A DNA stretch of 64,000 nucleotides from JAXLVB01 sp046329195 (GTDB lineage: Bacteria > Bacteroidota > Bacteroidia > Cytophagales > Spirosomataceae): contig JAXLVB010000003.1 in the NCBI GenBank assembly GCA_046329195.1, forward strand, positions 310,001 to 374,000, in the 5' to 3' direction. Under the pieces are notes generated by a model that saw nothing but the letters and a program-made list of their open reading frames with translations, was not told where the DNA came from and did not search any database. Both the position numbers and the translations under genes were made by a program. Numbering within the stretch: the stretch's first letter is position 1; each line of letters begins with the position of its first letter. Shown piece after piece: positions 43,613-51,960 of this stretch.

Positions 43613-44338
43613 TTATTTAAAACTATACAAAAAAGGAGCTTTGTGGGCTTTGCCTAAATATTGCTTTTCGTGACGTTCCAAGATATTTAGCCCCAACATG
43701 CGCCGCTGAAAGCTGGTTCGGCGGAGCTTTTCGCCCAAAATTACCTCATACACTTTTTGCAGTTGATTCATGGTAAATTTGGGTGGCATTAAATTCGACT
43801 CTTTCAGTTTTTTATCTAAGTTGCTTCGGAGGGTATCAAGAGCTTTACTAACAATCTCCTTGTGGTCCAGAATCAACTCGGGTAGGTTGTTTACATCATA
43901 CCATTCACAACTGTCTGATAGCGAGTCGGGTTCGGGTTTTACTTCCCAATAATTAATCAAGGCATAGTAGCCAATCGAAAAGAAGCGGTCTAAGAGCCAA
44001 TGGCTATCTGAAATCTGCTGGTTACCGTTGTTAATCAAGATTTTACGCAACGTTTTAGGCACATGCCGCTCTAAACTCCCAAAGGTATAAAACTGCTCCA
44101 AGTAGATATTTGACAGCCCTGTACGGCTGTGTAAACCTCGCTTTACGGCGTCGTCGAGTCCTTCATTGATTTTAACAAAGCCAGCTGGCAATGCAAACAG
44201 CTTGGTGTTATGATACTCCATAATCAGAATTTTGAGCTGCTGACCATCAAACCCAAAAATCACCATGTCGCAGGCAATATGCGCCAAAAAGCCTGCCTCT
44301 TGGGCGGTTCCTGCTATTGGATTGAGGGATTGTTCCAT
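43613..44338 (-). CDS. Nudix-fold transcriptional regulator with degenerate catalytic box (NrtR/AraR-like)
   Basis: This 241-residue protein has a Nudix domain (about 20-150) and a C-terminal winged-helix domain (about 165-235, with TMNQLQKVYEVILGEKLRRTSFQRRML). The Nudix box at 53-75 keeps Gly, the first Glu (E59) and Arg67, but the catalytic REUxEE part reads RGLHSR. Hydrolysis is therefore unlikely and the domain probably senses a ligand. This is the architecture of NrtR and of the AraR arabinose regulator of Bacteroides. Here it sits between sbcD (19 bp) and ridA. Its ligand may be a sugar or nucleotide, but the neighbours do not decide. Confidence 0.88.
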   Translation of the reverse strand: MEQSLNPIAGTAQEAGFLAHIACDMVIFGFDGQQLKILIMEYHNTKLFALPAGFVKINEGLDDAVKRGLHSRTGLSNIYLEQFYTFGSLERHVPKTLRKILINNGNQQISDSHWLLDRFFSIGYYALINYWEVKPEPDSLSDSCEWYDVNNLPELILDHKEIVSKALDTLRSNLDKKLKESNLMPPKFTMNQLQKVYEVILGEKLRRTSFQRRMLGLNILERHEKQYLGKAHKAPFLYSFK

Positions 44339-44398
44339 TGTTTAACACTTCGGCTATCGCTTTATCGGCGAGGTTTTATGTAGTAGTTCAAGCAACGA

Positions 44399-44863
44399 TT
44401 AATCAGCCAATTCAAACATCGCTTCTATCTCGACAGGGATATTGTCGGGCAATGAACCCATCCCTACGGCACTCCGAACACCGATGCCATTTTCGGTTCC
44501 CCAGATTTCGGCAAACAACTCACTGCATCCGTTGATAATATAGGGGTGTCGCTCAAAATCAGCGGTACAATTAACCATACCCAACACTTTGATGACACGC
44601 TTGATGCGATTGAGGCTGCCCAAATTGGCTTGTAATGTGGCCAAAATAGTGAGCCCTACCCGACGAGCCGCTGCTTTGCCTTGGTCTATGTCAAGGGTTT
44701 CACCTACTCGGCCAATGATAAGTTGGGCATTTTCGTCGTAACCTCCGTGCCCTGACACATAGACAAATTTGTCCACAATCAAGAATGGCTTATACACACC
44801 TAACGGCTTGGGGGCTGGAGGGAGCTGAAGATTGAGTGCTGCGAATTTTTCGTCTGGAGTCAT
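44399..44863 (-). CDS. RidA family protein
   Basis: RidA proteins hydrolyse reactive enamine/imine intermediates made by pyridoxal-phosphate enzymes. This member has 154 residues. It keeps the Arg and Glu pair of the active RidA group: R130 in GVRSAVGM and E145 in PVEIEAMF, with the same 15-residue spacing as R105 and E120 of E. coli RidA. The extra length at the N terminus (about 20 residues) is typical of the longer YjgF subgroup, so exact function is uncertain. It reads leftward between the amidohydrolase and the Nudix regulator. A degenerate heptamer repeat lies directly upstream of its ATG. Confidence 0.88.
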   Translation of the reverse strand: MTPDEKFAALNLQLPPAPKPLGVYKPFLIVDKFVYVSGHGGYDENAQLIIGRVGETLDIDQGKAAARRVGLTILATLQANLGSLNRIKRVIKVLGMVNCTADFERHPYIINGCSELFAEIWGTENGIGVRSAVGMGSLPDNIPVEIEAMFELAD

Positions 44864-44945
44864 GTAAGTGTAAAGTGTAAGTGTAAAGTGTAAAGGTAAA
44901 AGTGTAAAGGGAAAAGTGTAAGGGAAAAGGTTAGAGTGGAAAAGG
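44864..44945. repeat. Degenerate tandem repeat of GTGTAAA-like heptamers
   Basis: About 80 bp between the amidohydrolase stop and the ridA start consist of imperfect copies of GTGTAAA/GTAAAAG units. This purine-rich tract fills the whole ridA upstream region. A shorter similar tract is found at 59305-59345 between rpsR and rplI. Confidence 0.75.
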
Positions 44946-44952
44946 TAATGGG

Positions 44953-46605
44953 TTAGGGATTGGGGCGTTGGTAGATTACTTTACCATCAAAAATCGTCAT
45001 CAACACCTTCACATCTTTGATTTTGATGGGGTCAATGGTCAGAATATCTTGGTCTAGTACCACCATGTCGGCCAATTTCCCGACTTCGATAGAGCCTTTT
45101 TCGTGTTCTTCAAAGGCGGCGTAGGCGTTGTTGATGGTGTAACCTCGAATGGCCTCTACCACGGGTATTTTTTGTTCGGGAATCCAGCCAAACGGATGAG
45201 AGCCATCTACCGTGCGACGAGTGACAGCCGCATAGATTCCGTAGATGGCATTGAGCGGTGCCACCGACCAGTCAGAGCCCATGCAGAGTTTAACACCCGC
45301 CTTCAAAAACGACGCATACGGGTGCGTATAGGCAATTCGGTCGCCAATGCGCTTGGCCGCCCACACGCCGTCGTCAATACAGTGATAGGGCTGCACAGAA
45401 GCTACTACACCTAGCTTGGCAAATAGCGGAATATCCTCAAAACGAACGTGTTGGGCGTGTTCGATACGAAAACGGCGGTCCCAAGCTGGATTTTGGTTGA
45501 CACACTCCTCAAAAATCTTGAGCGTCATGTAATTAGCCGAGTCGCCGATGGCATGAACCGACAATTGTAGGTGGTTTTTATCAGCATCTAAGGCCCATTT
45601 GCGCAAGTTGCCGTTAATCAAAATATCTGAAGGCAAGCCTCGGGTATTGGGGTTTTGTTGATAAGGCTTAAACATCAGTGCCGTACTCGAACCCAACGAG
45701 CCGTCGGCATACGCTTTGAGCGATCCCAACCGGATTTTTTCGGAACCAAAGCCTACTTCTATCCCTGCATTTGTTAAGTTTTGGTACTCACTAATGGGCA
45801 AACGAGTATAAACTCGGCAGGTAAGCTTATTTTCTTTTTCGAGTGCTTGAAAAGCAATCAAATCGGGGCGAAACGTGATGTCTTGAACGCTGGTGATGCC
45901 GTTTTCACGAGCTTCTTGCAAGGCACGCTCCACATAACGGCGTTTTTGCTCGGCTGTGGGCAACGGTATAATATTGTAAATCAGCGACATGGCGGCATCT
46001 TTCAGCACGCCTGTGGGTTCGCCTGTGCGGGGGTCTTTTACGATGTCGCCGCCGGGGGGGATGGGCGTGTCTTTAGTAATCCCTGCCAATTTAAGCGCAT
46101 ACGAGTTGGCTACGCCCATGTGTCCGTCAAAGCGGTCCACAAAGATGGGGGTGTCCGCAGAGAAATCGTCGAGCATTTCCTTCGTAGGCAGTTCTTTCAC
46201 CTCCCAAGATTCGTGGTCCCAATTTCCCGATTTCACCCATTCGCCTTTGTGTTCGGCCACGTACTTTTTCAAAATTGCCTTAAACTCAGCGGTAGATTTC
46301 GCCCCTCGCAAGTCCACACCAAGCAAATACGAACCACCATCGGCAAAGTGTGTGTGATTGTCAATAAAGCCGGGTAGCATCAGCTTACCGTTGAGGTCAA
46401 TCACCTTGGTATCGGCATCTACCCGTTTCCGAATCTCCGCCGTAGTGCCCACATGCAGGATACGCCCGTTTTGGCAAAGCACCGCTTGGGCAAAGGGTTG
46501 TTTAGGATTTACGGTATAAACCTTGCCATTGAGATAAGCCGTTTTTTGAGCGAATGTCGTCTGTATGCTTATCAGCACCACCGCAACAAAGAGTAGTTTT
46601 TTCAT
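44953..46605 (-). CDS. Exported amidohydrolase (YtcJ/amidohydrolase 3 type)
   Basis: This metal-dependent hydrolase has 550 residues. The signal peptide MKKLLFVAVVLISIQTTFAQ indicates a periplasmic location. The amidohydrolase fold is shown by GFIDNHTHF with metal ligands H84 and H86, LQLSVHAIGDSANY, FRIEHAQH and the late Asp motif CMGSDWSVAPLN. The family hydrolyses amide or N-acyl bonds with varied substrates, and the substrate cannot be told here. It ends 89 bp before ridA in the same direction. A nitrogen-scavenging role with RidA is possible but only inferred. Confidence 0.93.
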   Translation of the reverse strand: MKKLLFVAVVLISIQTTFAQKTAYLNGKVYTVNPKQPFAQAVLCQNGRILHVGTTAEIRKRVDADTKVIDLNGKLMLPGFIDNHTHFADGGSYLLGVDLRGAKSTAEFKAILKKYVAEHKGEWVKSGNWDHESWEVKELPTKEMLDDFSADTPIFVDRFDGHMGVANSYALKLAGITKDTPIPPGGDIVKDPRTGEPTGVLKDAAMSLIYNIIPLPTAEQKRRYVERALQEARENGITSVQDITFRPDLIAFQALEKENKLTCRVYTRLPISEYQNLTNAGIEVGFGSEKIRLGSLKAYADGSLGSSTALMFKPYQQNPNTRGLPSDILINGNLRKWALDADKNHLQLSVHAIGDSANYMTLKIFEECVNQNPAWDRRFRIEHAQHVRFEDIPLFAKLGVVASVQPYHCIDDGVWAAKRIGDRIAYTHPYASFLKAGVKLCMGSDWSVAPLNAIYGIYAAVTRRTVDGSHPFGWIPEQKIPVVEAIRGYTINNAYAAFEEHEKGSIEVGKLADMVVLDQDILTIDPIKIKDVKVLMTIFDGKVIYQRPNP

Positions 46606-46768
46606 GGATTTAAAAGGTTAAGAGCCAGACTTCAACTGTTTTTTGTAACCATTTAGTCTATTGCAAAAGTCAGTGACTTTATATTATTTGTGCTCCCTCT
46701 ATCAGTTGAGGGGTAGCCTGTGGGGACACAGGCTACGGCAGTTTTTTTTAAGTGGTAAACAAACTTTT

Positions 46769-48652
46769 TTACGCAAACTCTGAAAGTTCTAACCAACGAA
46801 ATTCTTTTTCGTCGAGGTCATTCGTGATGTTTTCGATTTCTTTTGCCCAAGCTGCTAGGTCTTCATAATTACCCGTTCCGGCGTTGAGTTGGGTCGTAAG
46901 CTGCTCTTTACGCAGGGTGAGTTGGGCTATTTCTTTCTCTAAAGTTTCAAATTCTTTTTGCTCCTTAAACGTCAGCTTTTTCTTGGCTACCGATGCCTCG
47001 GTCTTGAGGTTTGTATTATCTTCTTTGCCTTTGTTAGTTTCGCTTTTTCCATTCCCCATTTCTGGCTTTTTGCTGCTACTTTCTGACCTCCATTCTCGAT
47101 AATCGGTATAGTTGCCTGGAAAATCTCGGATGAACCCGTTGTCTTCAAACACAAATAAATGTTCTACCAGTCGGTCCATAAAGTATCGGTCGTGGCTCAC
47201 AATCACCAATGAACCTGAAAAACTCTGCAAGAAATCTTCGAGCACATTGAGCGTGTCGAGGTCGAGGTCATTGGTAGGTTCGTCCAGAATCAAGAAGTTT
47301 GGGTTTTGTACCAATACTCGCATCAGCTGCAAACGACGTTTTTCGCCACCCGATAGCTTCGACACGTCGTTGTATTGCATAGCAGGCGGGAACAAAAAAT
47401 GCGTCAGAAACTGACTGGCCGTGATGGTTTCGCCCGTGCCTAACCGAATCACCTCGGCTACTTCGTTGATGATGTCAATGACTCGCTGTCCGTCCTTGAA
47501 CGGAAACTCCTCTTGGGTGTAGTAGCCAGGCTTTGTGGTTTCGCCCAAGGTTACCTTACCCGAATCAGGACGTATTTGCTTCGTAATCAGGTTCAATAGA
47601 GTAGTTTTACCCATCCCATTTTTACCGACCACCCCTACTCTATCCCGCTTCTGAAAGGTATAAGTAAAATTATCTACGACCTTTTTGCCGTTAAACGCCT
47701 TGGTCAGGTACTCAATCTCCATGATTTTAGAGCCTTGGCGAGCCGTCTGCACATTGAGTTGAATCTGGCTGTTATCTAACTTTTGATTAGCCTTGTCTTT
47801 GAGTTCGTAAAACGCATCTATTCGGTACTGAGCCTTGGTTCCACGAGCCTGTGGCTGGCGTCGCATCCAGTCCAATTCTTTGCGAAGCAAGTTTTTAGCC
47901 TTGTCAATTTCTACCGAAAACACCGTTTCTCGATCGGCCTTTTTCTCTAAAAAATACGCATAGTTACCCTTGTGGCGATAAATCCGCCCGTCGGTGAGCT
48001 CCCAGATTTCGTTGCAGACCTTGTCCAGAAAATACCGGTCGTGCGTTACCAAAATCAGCGTAGTGTTTTGGGTAGAAAGATAGCCTTCAAGCCACTCAAT
48101 TGTCTCTAAATCAAGGTGGTTGGTTGGTTCGTCAAAGATGAGCAAATCGGGGCTATCAATCAGAATCCGGGCCATTGCCACTCGCTTGCGCTGCCCACCC
48201 GACAGTTGGCTCACCTTTTTGTCGAAGTCACTTATGCCCAGTTTTCCCAAAATCTGTTTGACTTTAGCTTCATAGTCCCAAGCCTTAAGCTGTTCCATTT
48301 GCTCCATTGCCTGAGTGAGCGAATCATCGCTTTTGAGAAGTGCCTTTTCGTAAGCTTTGATAGCCTTGAGAACGGGACTCTCGCCCGAAAAGAGCGTATC
48401 TACTACCGTCAGGGTTTCGTCAAACACAGGATTTTGAGGCAAATACCCTACCCGAACGCCCTTGCGTACGCTAACGAGGCCGTCGTCGGGCAGGTGAATG
48501 CCTGCCAGCACATCAAGCATGGAGGTTTTGCCAGAGCCATTTTTGCCCACAATCGCTACTTTGTCGCCTTGGCTAACGCCAACCGATACATTCCGAAACA
48601 ACCAACGTTCGCCCAGATTTCGGGCAATATTCTCAGCTGAAAGATAGTTCAT
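46769..48652 (-). CDS. uup: ABC-F family ATPase, Uup-like
   Basis: This soluble tandem ATPase of the ABC-F family works on ribosomes and/or branched DNA. It has 627 residues from the ATG at 48652; a TTG at 48664 is the only longer option. Two ABC domains have Walker A GKNGSGKT and GKNGMGKT, signatures LSGGQRKRVAMARIL and LSGGEKRRLQLMRVL, and Walker B LIFDEPTNHLD and LILDEPTNDLD. The linker ELDWMRRQPQARGTKAQ and a C-terminal coiled-coil domain (about 560-627) identify the Uup branch. It has no membrane domain. A -7 box (TATCTTTG, minus strand 48726-48733) overlaps the promoter region of the divergent acyl-CoA dehydrogenase gene. Confidence 0.93.
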   Translation of the reverse strand: MNYLSAENIARNLGERWLFRNVSVGVSQGDKVAIVGKNGSGKTSMLDVLAGIHLPDDGLVSVRKGVRVGYLPQNPVFDETLTVVDTLFSGESPVLKAIKAYEKALLKSDDSLTQAMEQMEQLKAWDYEAKVKQILGKLGISDFDKKVSQLSGGQRKRVAMARILIDSPDLLIFDEPTNHLDLETIEWLEGYLSTQNTTLILVTHDRYFLDKVCNEIWELTDGRIYRHKGNYAYFLEKKADRETVFSVEIDKAKNLLRKELDWMRRQPQARGTKAQYRIDAFYELKDKANQKLDNSQIQLNVQTARQGSKIMEIEYLTKAFNGKKVVDNFTYTFQKRDRVGVVGKNGMGKTTLLNLITKQIRPDSGKVTLGETTKPGYYTQEEFPFKDGQRVIDIINEVAEVIRLGTGETITASQFLTHFLFPPAMQYNDVSKLSGGEKRRLQLMRVLVQNPNFLILDEPTNDLDLDTLNVLEDFLQSFSGSLVIVSHDRYFMDRLVEHLFVFEDNGFIRDFPGNYTDYREWRSESSSKKPEMGNGKSETNKGKEDNTNLKTEASVAKKKLTFKEQKEFETLEKEIAQLTLRKEQLTTQLNAGTGNYEDLAAWAKEIENITNDLDEKEFRWLELSEFA

Positions 48653-48715
48653 AATAGATTTCAATCCTCCTATAGACTATGGATAGCCACTACAAGAGTT
48701 TTTCTCACAAAAGAT

Positions 48716-48745
48716 ATTGTACTGGCAAAGATAATAGTAAATTTG
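48716..48745. promoter_or_regulatory. Overlapping divergent promoters of uup and the acyl-CoA dehydrogenase gene
   Basis: Plus strand: TTG (48717-48719), 18 bp, then TAAATTTG (48738-48745), a full -7 match 45 bp before the ATG at 48790. Minus strand: TATCTTTG (48726-48733), a full -7 match 73 bp before the uup ATG, without a clear -33. The two boxes are only 4 bp apart, so the two promoters should exclude each other. Confidence 0.6.
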
Positions 48746-48789
48746 AGGCATAGGGAACTCCTTACCCAAACAAACCAAAACCAGCAAGC

Positions 48790-50019
48790 ATGGAAGACCT
48801 TTTTGCAACCGAAAAACTCCAACAACTCATCCCCCGCATTAAAGAGTTTGTCGAAAACGAATTATATCCGCTCGAAACCCCCGAATACCTCCATCATCCC
48901 TTTTCGCATGTGGCCAAAGAACTCGACAAAAAACGAGAATTAGTCAAAAAAGCAGGGCTTTGGGGCTTGCAATGGAGCGAAGAAGAAGGCGGTCTTGGCT
49001 TGACTCTTTGCGAGTTTGGACAAGTATCCGAAGCCCTCTCGTATTCGCCCTACGGCATTTATACCTTTGGTTGCCAAGCTCCTGACATTGGCAACTCAGA
49101 GCTTCTACACAAATTCGGCACGCCCGAACAAAAGCACCGCTATCTTGAACCGCTCAAAGAAGGCAAAATCCGAAGCTGCTTTTCGATGACCGAACCAGCG
49201 TTTGCCGGCTCCAACCCCATCAATATGGGCACTATCGCCGTCCGAGATGGCGATGAATACGTTATTAACGGACACAAATGGTTCACCTCGTCAGCCGATG
49301 GAGCGGCTTTTGCTATTGTGATGGCCGTAACCAACCCCAGCGCTGCACCGCACCGCCGAGCCAGTCAGATTATTGTGCCGACCGATGCGCCTGGGTTCAA
49401 ACTGGTACGCAACATCCCCATCATGGGCGAGGCCGGCGACCATTGGGCCAGCCATGCCGAAGTGACGTATAACAATGTGCGAGTTCCTGTGACCAACCTC
49501 ATCGGGGGCGAAGGCATGGGCTTTGCCTTAGCCCAAGAGCGCCTCGGCCCGGGCCGAATTCACCATTGTATGCGGTGGATTGGCAATGCTGAACGAGCGT
49601 TTGACATCATGTGTCGCCGAGTCGTAGAGCGTGACATGGGCGATGGGCAAGTCTTGGGCGAAAAACAATTTGTGCACGGCTGGATAGCCGAAAGTCGTGC
49701 CGAGATTGATGCCTCTCGCCTGATGGTGCTTCGGGCGGCTCGTAATATTGACAAATACGGTGCCTCCGCCGTACGTGACCAGATTTCAATGATTAAGTTT
49801 TTTGTGGCTAATACCCTGCTTCGAGTGGTGGATAGAGCCATTCAAGCCAACGGAGCCTTGGGTATTACCGAAGATATTTTGTTGTCGTACTGGTACCGCC
49901 ACGAGCGAGGGGCTCGCATCTATGACGGAGCCGACGAAGTACACAAATCGGCACTGGCTCGCAGTATCTTGAAAAATTATGGCCTCGATGTCAGACGAAA
50001 AGCACGTGAAGGAGCGTAA
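48790..50019 (+). CDS. Acyl-CoA dehydrogenase family protein
   Basis: This FAD-dependent enzyme makes the alpha-beta double bond in acyl-CoA thioesters. It has 409 residues. The N-terminal helical domain, middle beta domain (CFSMTEPAFAGSNP, INGHKWFTSSADGA) and C-terminal helical domain (GPGRIHHCMRWIGNAERAFDIM, YDGADEVHKSALARSIL) are all present. The ending resembles the ACAD10/11 branch, whose members occur next to phosphotransferase-fold proteins, as here (50815). It opens a rightward cluster with a TlpA-like thioredoxin, whose start overlaps its stop by one base (TAATG). Confidence 0.94.
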   Translation: MEDLFATEKLQQLIPRIKEFVENELYPLETPEYLHHPFSHVAKELDKKRELVKKAGLWGLQWSEEEGGLGLTLCEFGQVSEALSYSPYGIYTFGCQAPDIGNSELLHKFGTPEQKHRYLEPLKEGKIRSCFSMTEPAFAGSNPINMGTIAVRDGDEYVINGHKWFTSSADGAAFAIVMAVTNPSAAPHRRASQIIVPTDAPGFKLVRNIPIMGEAGDHWASHAEVTYNNVRVPVTNLIGGEGMGFALAQERLGPGRIHHCMRWIGNAERAFDIMCRRVVERDMGDGQVLGEKQFVHGWIAESRAEIDASRLMVLRAARNIDKYGASAVRDQISMIKFFVANTLLRVVDRAIQANGALGITEDILLSYWYRHERGARIYDGADEVHKSALARSILKNYGLDVRRKAREGA

Positions 50020-50735
50020 TGAAAGATATTGTCGGTCTTACTACGATACAGAACTTACTCATGAGGCTTTTTTCTATTCTTTTGGGCAACCCTTTTACCC
50101 AACGTTGGGCTTGGAGTTTGGCCTTAGTGCTGCTCACGTTTGGCGTTGGCTATGCCCAAACCGACGATTTTGACCCTGATTTTGCAGAACAACTCTCTTT
50201 CAAACAAGGTAAACCCGCCCCCAATTTCACGCTTGAAGATGCACAGGGCAAAAAGGTGTCGTTGGCGAGTTTTAGAGGAAAGGTGGTTTACTTACATTTT
50301 TGGGCTGAGTGGTGCGGCGTTTGCGTAGGCGAGCTGCCCGAACTCAACAAATTGAGCACTCGTTTGGCCAAAGAAGGAGCCGAAGTAGTTGTTTTGAACG
50401 TATGTACCGCTTCTGAAAAACCTGCTTGGAAAGAAGCCCTAAGTAAACATAAAGTGGCCGGGATTAACTTGATTGATCCGTCAGGCGATAGTGACCCCAA
50501 GCGAGTGAGTACGCTCTTTGGTTTTGATATTTTACCCTCGTATGTAATCATCAGCAAAGAAGGCAACATCATTGGCTACGACGTACCCTCGCCCGACGAA
50601 GACATCATGACCGACTGGATGCTCCTCCAAGCCACCAAAGGCGTAGTAGCCCGCAAGTCGTATGAATTGTATGCCAAAAACACACCTGAATTCCTGACTT
50701 GGATGAAGGCTTATTTGAAAAAATACGGGGAGTAA
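50019..50735 (+). CDS. TlpA-family thiol-disulfide protein
   Basis: This membrane-anchored or exported thioredoxin-like protein has 238 residues; an internal ATG at 50061 would trim 14. A hydrophobic segment (about 31-46, ending GYAQ) is followed by a TlpA/ResA domain with active site WCGVC (C99, C102). It probably reduces or oxidises periplasmic thiols. Its ATG overlaps the stop of the acyl-CoA dehydrogenase gene, so the two are translationally coupled, although no functional link between a periplasmic redoxin and acyl-CoA oxidation is obvious. Confidence 0.9.
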   Translation: MKDIVGLTTIQNLLMRLFSILLGNPFTQRWAWSLALVLLTFGVGYAQTDDFDPDFAEQLSFKQGKPAPNFTLEDAQGKKVSLASFRGKVVYLHFWAEWCGVCVGELPELNKLSTRLAKEGAEVVVLNVCTASEKPAWKEALSKHKVAGINLIDPSGDSDPKRVSTLFGFDILPSYVIISKEGNIIGYDVPSPDEDIMTDWMLLQATKGVVARKSYELYAKNTPEFLTWMKAYLKKYGE

Positions 50736-50814
50736 GCGTAAATCTAACGTAGTAAGCAACGCCGTAGCCTCAAACCTAAAATCCATTTAACCTACGCCTA
50801 ACTACCTCTAACGT

Positions 50815-51888
50815 ATGGCTGACCTCAAGATTGATAGCCCCAAAGAAGTTCGCTCAGGCGAAGAACTCAACCAAGCCTTACTCAACGACTACTTGCAGGC
50901 TCAAGACACTGCCTTTCCGACCATTGTCGAAATCGCTCAGTTTCCGGGGGGGTATTCTAACCTAACTTACCTGCTCAAAACAGCCCAAGGTGCTGAGTTT
51001 GTGCTACGGCGCCCCCCCTTTGGTGCTAAAAACATCAAAGGTGGCCACGACATGGGTCGAGAATTTAAAGTCTTGAAGGCCGTCAAAGAGGCTGGTTACC
51101 ACAAAGTACCCACACCCATTGCTTATTGCGAAGACGAGTCAGTAATGGGCTGCCCGTTTTATGTGATGGAGCGTGTGCAGGGCGTTATCTTACGAAGCAG
51201 CAATGCCCTCAAACTCAACCTTGATTCCTCGCAGTTCAAGGCAGCCTCCGAAGCCTTGGTGGACAACATGGTGGCTCTTCATGCTTTAGACATCAACTCA
51301 CCTGGCCTCGCTCAGCTTGGAAAACCCGAAGGCTACATTCGTCGGCAAGTAGATGGCTGGTACAAGCGCTATCAAGCCGCTCAAACCGACGACATTTCGG
51401 GTATGGAACAGTTGTATCAGTGGCTTGACCAACAGATGCCCACCGAAAATACCCCTACCCTCATTCACAACGATTACAAGTATGACAATGTGGTGTTGAA
51501 TCCCGCTAATTTGGCCGACATCAAGGCGGTTCTTGACTGGGAAATGTGTACCATCGGCGACCCGATGATGGACTTGGGCACCTCGCTTTCGTACTGGGCC
51601 GAAGCCAATGACGGTGCCTTTGAGAAATCGTTCAACCTAACGTGGCTTCCTGGCAACCTCACTCGTAAGGAGTTCGCCACTCGATACGGCGAAAAAAGTG
51701 GCAGAGATGTCTCTACCATTTTGTATTATTACGTCTTTGGTTTGTTCAAGAACGCCGTGGTGATTCAGCAGATTTATGGGCGGTATAAAAAAGGACTCAC
51801 CCAAGACCCTCGCTTTGCTCAACTCATCATAGGAGTACATGCCTTGGTCAATACAGGTGTTAAAGCGGTGGAGCGAAATACCATTTAA
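50815..51888 (+). CDS. Phosphotransferase (APH fold) family protein, ACAD10/11-type partner
   Basis: This protein kinase-like phosphotransferase has 357 residues. The ATP-binding N lobe is FPGGYSNLTYLLKTAQGAEFVLRRPP, and the catalytic loop is HNDYKYDN (H218, D220). The metal-binding Asp D241 is in LDWEMCTIGDPMMDLG. In eukaryotic ACAD10/11 this fold is fused to an acyl-CoA dehydrogenase and phosphorylates 4-hydroxyacyl-CoA for its breakdown. The separate but neighbouring genes here suggest the same pathway. That role is inferred from context, not shown by the sequence. Confidence 0.9.
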   Translation: MADLKIDSPKEVRSGEELNQALLNDYLQAQDTAFPTIVEIAQFPGGYSNLTYLLKTAQGAEFVLRRPPFGAKNIKGGHDMGREFKVLKAVKEAGYHKVPTPIAYCEDESVMGCPFYVMERVQGVILRSSNALKLNLDSSQFKAASEALVDNMVALHALDINSPGLAQLGKPEGYIRRQVDGWYKRYQAAQTDDISGMEQLYQWLDQQMPTENTPTLIHNDYKYDNVVLNPANLADIKAVLDWEMCTIGDPMMDLGTSLSYWAEANDGAFEKSFNLTWLPGNLTRKEFATRYGEKSGRDVSTILYYYVFGLFKNAVVIQQIYGRYKKGLTQDPRFAQLIIGVHALVNTGVKAVERNTI

Positions 51889-51960
51889 CACTGAGAATCA
51901 ACACCATAACATTATCAGCAATTTTCCTTTAACCTATTCACTCTAACCCTTAAACACAAC

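Noticed and set aside
45781..46377. 198-aa rightward frame inside the amidohydrolase gene
   Set aside because: It is antisense to a complete gene with intact metal-binding motifs; no family resemblance.
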